Shown here: positions 37,601 through 37,624 of the stretch, piece after piece
Layout: each line of letters begins with the position of its first letter
Numbering within the stretch: position 1 is the stretch's first letter
Assembly: GCA_002724215.1 (NCBI GenBank)
Contig: PBOD01000101.1
Location: 32,166 to 69,789, forward strand
Length of the DNA stretch: 37,624 nt
Direction: 5' to 3'
DNA from: Gemmatimonadota bacterium
Lineage (GTDB): Bacteria > Latescibacterota > UBA2968 > UBA8231
Notes under the pieces: model-generated
Databases searched by the model: none
Seen by the model: only the letters and a program-made list of their open reading frames with translations
Told to the model about the DNA's origin: nothing
Made by a program: the position numbers and the translations under genes

Positions 37601-37624
37601 GCAACGCCGGTCAGGAACGACGAT
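37543..37624 (-). CDS. Short-chain dehydrogenase/reductase, C-terminal fragment (rest outside window)
   Basis: The last 26 codons of a gene entering from the right edge: SSFLTGVALDVDGGLL followed by STSALPGVAE and TGA. The S-x-F-(L/I)-TG-x-x-(L/I)-DVDGG pattern is the standard end of classical SDRs, where the strand before DGG closes the tetramer interface. Its stop codon overlaps the GT-C start (ATGA). It is the third SDR of the window and the source of the duplicated 59-bp segment. Catalytic residues are out of view. Confidence 0.8.
   Translation of the reverse strand, partial: SSFLTGVALDVDGGLLSTSALPGVAE

Overview
This is a GC-rich bacterial window. Seven non-heme Fe(II)/2-oxoglutarate oxygenases (six PhyH-type, one other) sit beside an FGE-type sulfatase, a GH32 protein, an enolase-superfamily enzyme, cupins, SDRs and two GT-C/TPR membrane proteins. 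From general knowledge, this mix is typical of uncultured marine, sponge-associated or soil lineages such as Poribacteria and Latescibacterota, but no rRNA or other phylogenetic marker is present, so the assignment is inference. I see no tRNA, rRNA, CRISPR array, transposase or phage gene. Genes are tightly packed and no gene-free stretch exceeds about 220 bases.

Layout. (1) 1-1005: the 3' end of a ppiC-like parvulin, an intrinsic terminator, then a cupin gene. (2) 4366-1112, minus: GH32 protein, PhyH oxygenase and metallophosphoesterase, with an 8-nt overlap between the first two. (3) 4585-14752, plus: a ten-gene run of RraA-type aldolase, M24 peptidase/creatinase-like protein, PhyH oxygenase, CX5R phosphatase, creatininase-family amidohydrolase, large membrane protein, fatty-acid desaturase, Na+/solute symporter, DsbB and DsbA. 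Most junctions overlap or are separated by fewer than 20 nt; the exception is the 127-nt gap before the PhyH gene. (4) 23364-14759, minus: a nine-gene run of four oxygenases, HpcH/HpaI aldolase, cyclase-family hydrolase, two unrelated 2-hydroxyacid/malate-type dehydrogenases and a PEP-utilizer swivel protein with no ATP-grasp domain. It converges on the DsbA gene with only 6 nt between stops. (5) 25997-23481, minus: a large membrane/TPR protein, divergent from an enolase-superfamily gene (26141-27412). (6) 30094-27550, minus: a 68-residue unknown protein, a sulfatase and an SDR lacking the catalytic lysine, with a structured inverted-repeat element before the SDR and a possible LacI-like gene remnant after it. 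(7) 30189-35386, plus: SDR, cupin, Gfo/Idh/MocA oxidoreductase, PhyH oxygenase, VOC protein, bicupin and UPF0173-type hydrolase, ending in a strong intrinsic terminator. (8) 37624-35454, minus: the 3' end of an SDR, a ZomB/AftB-like GT-C protein with a TPR tail, and a 49-codon chimeric ORF. A 59-bp direct repeat derived from the SDR 3' end brackets the GT-C gene.

How the genes may work together. Several operons pair an Fe/2OG oxygenase with dehydrogenases, aldolases and hydrolases. That suggests modular catabolism of small or modified organic molecules (hydroxylation, then oxidation, then C-C or amide cleavage), with uptake by the symporter. The substrates cannot be read from the sequence. 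The observations most worth checking are the nine-gene oxygenase operon with its unpaired phosphohistidine protein, the repeat-bracketed GT-C gene, the catalytic substitutions in the GH32 and SDR proteins, and two promoters placed so that the mRNA would begin at the start codon.
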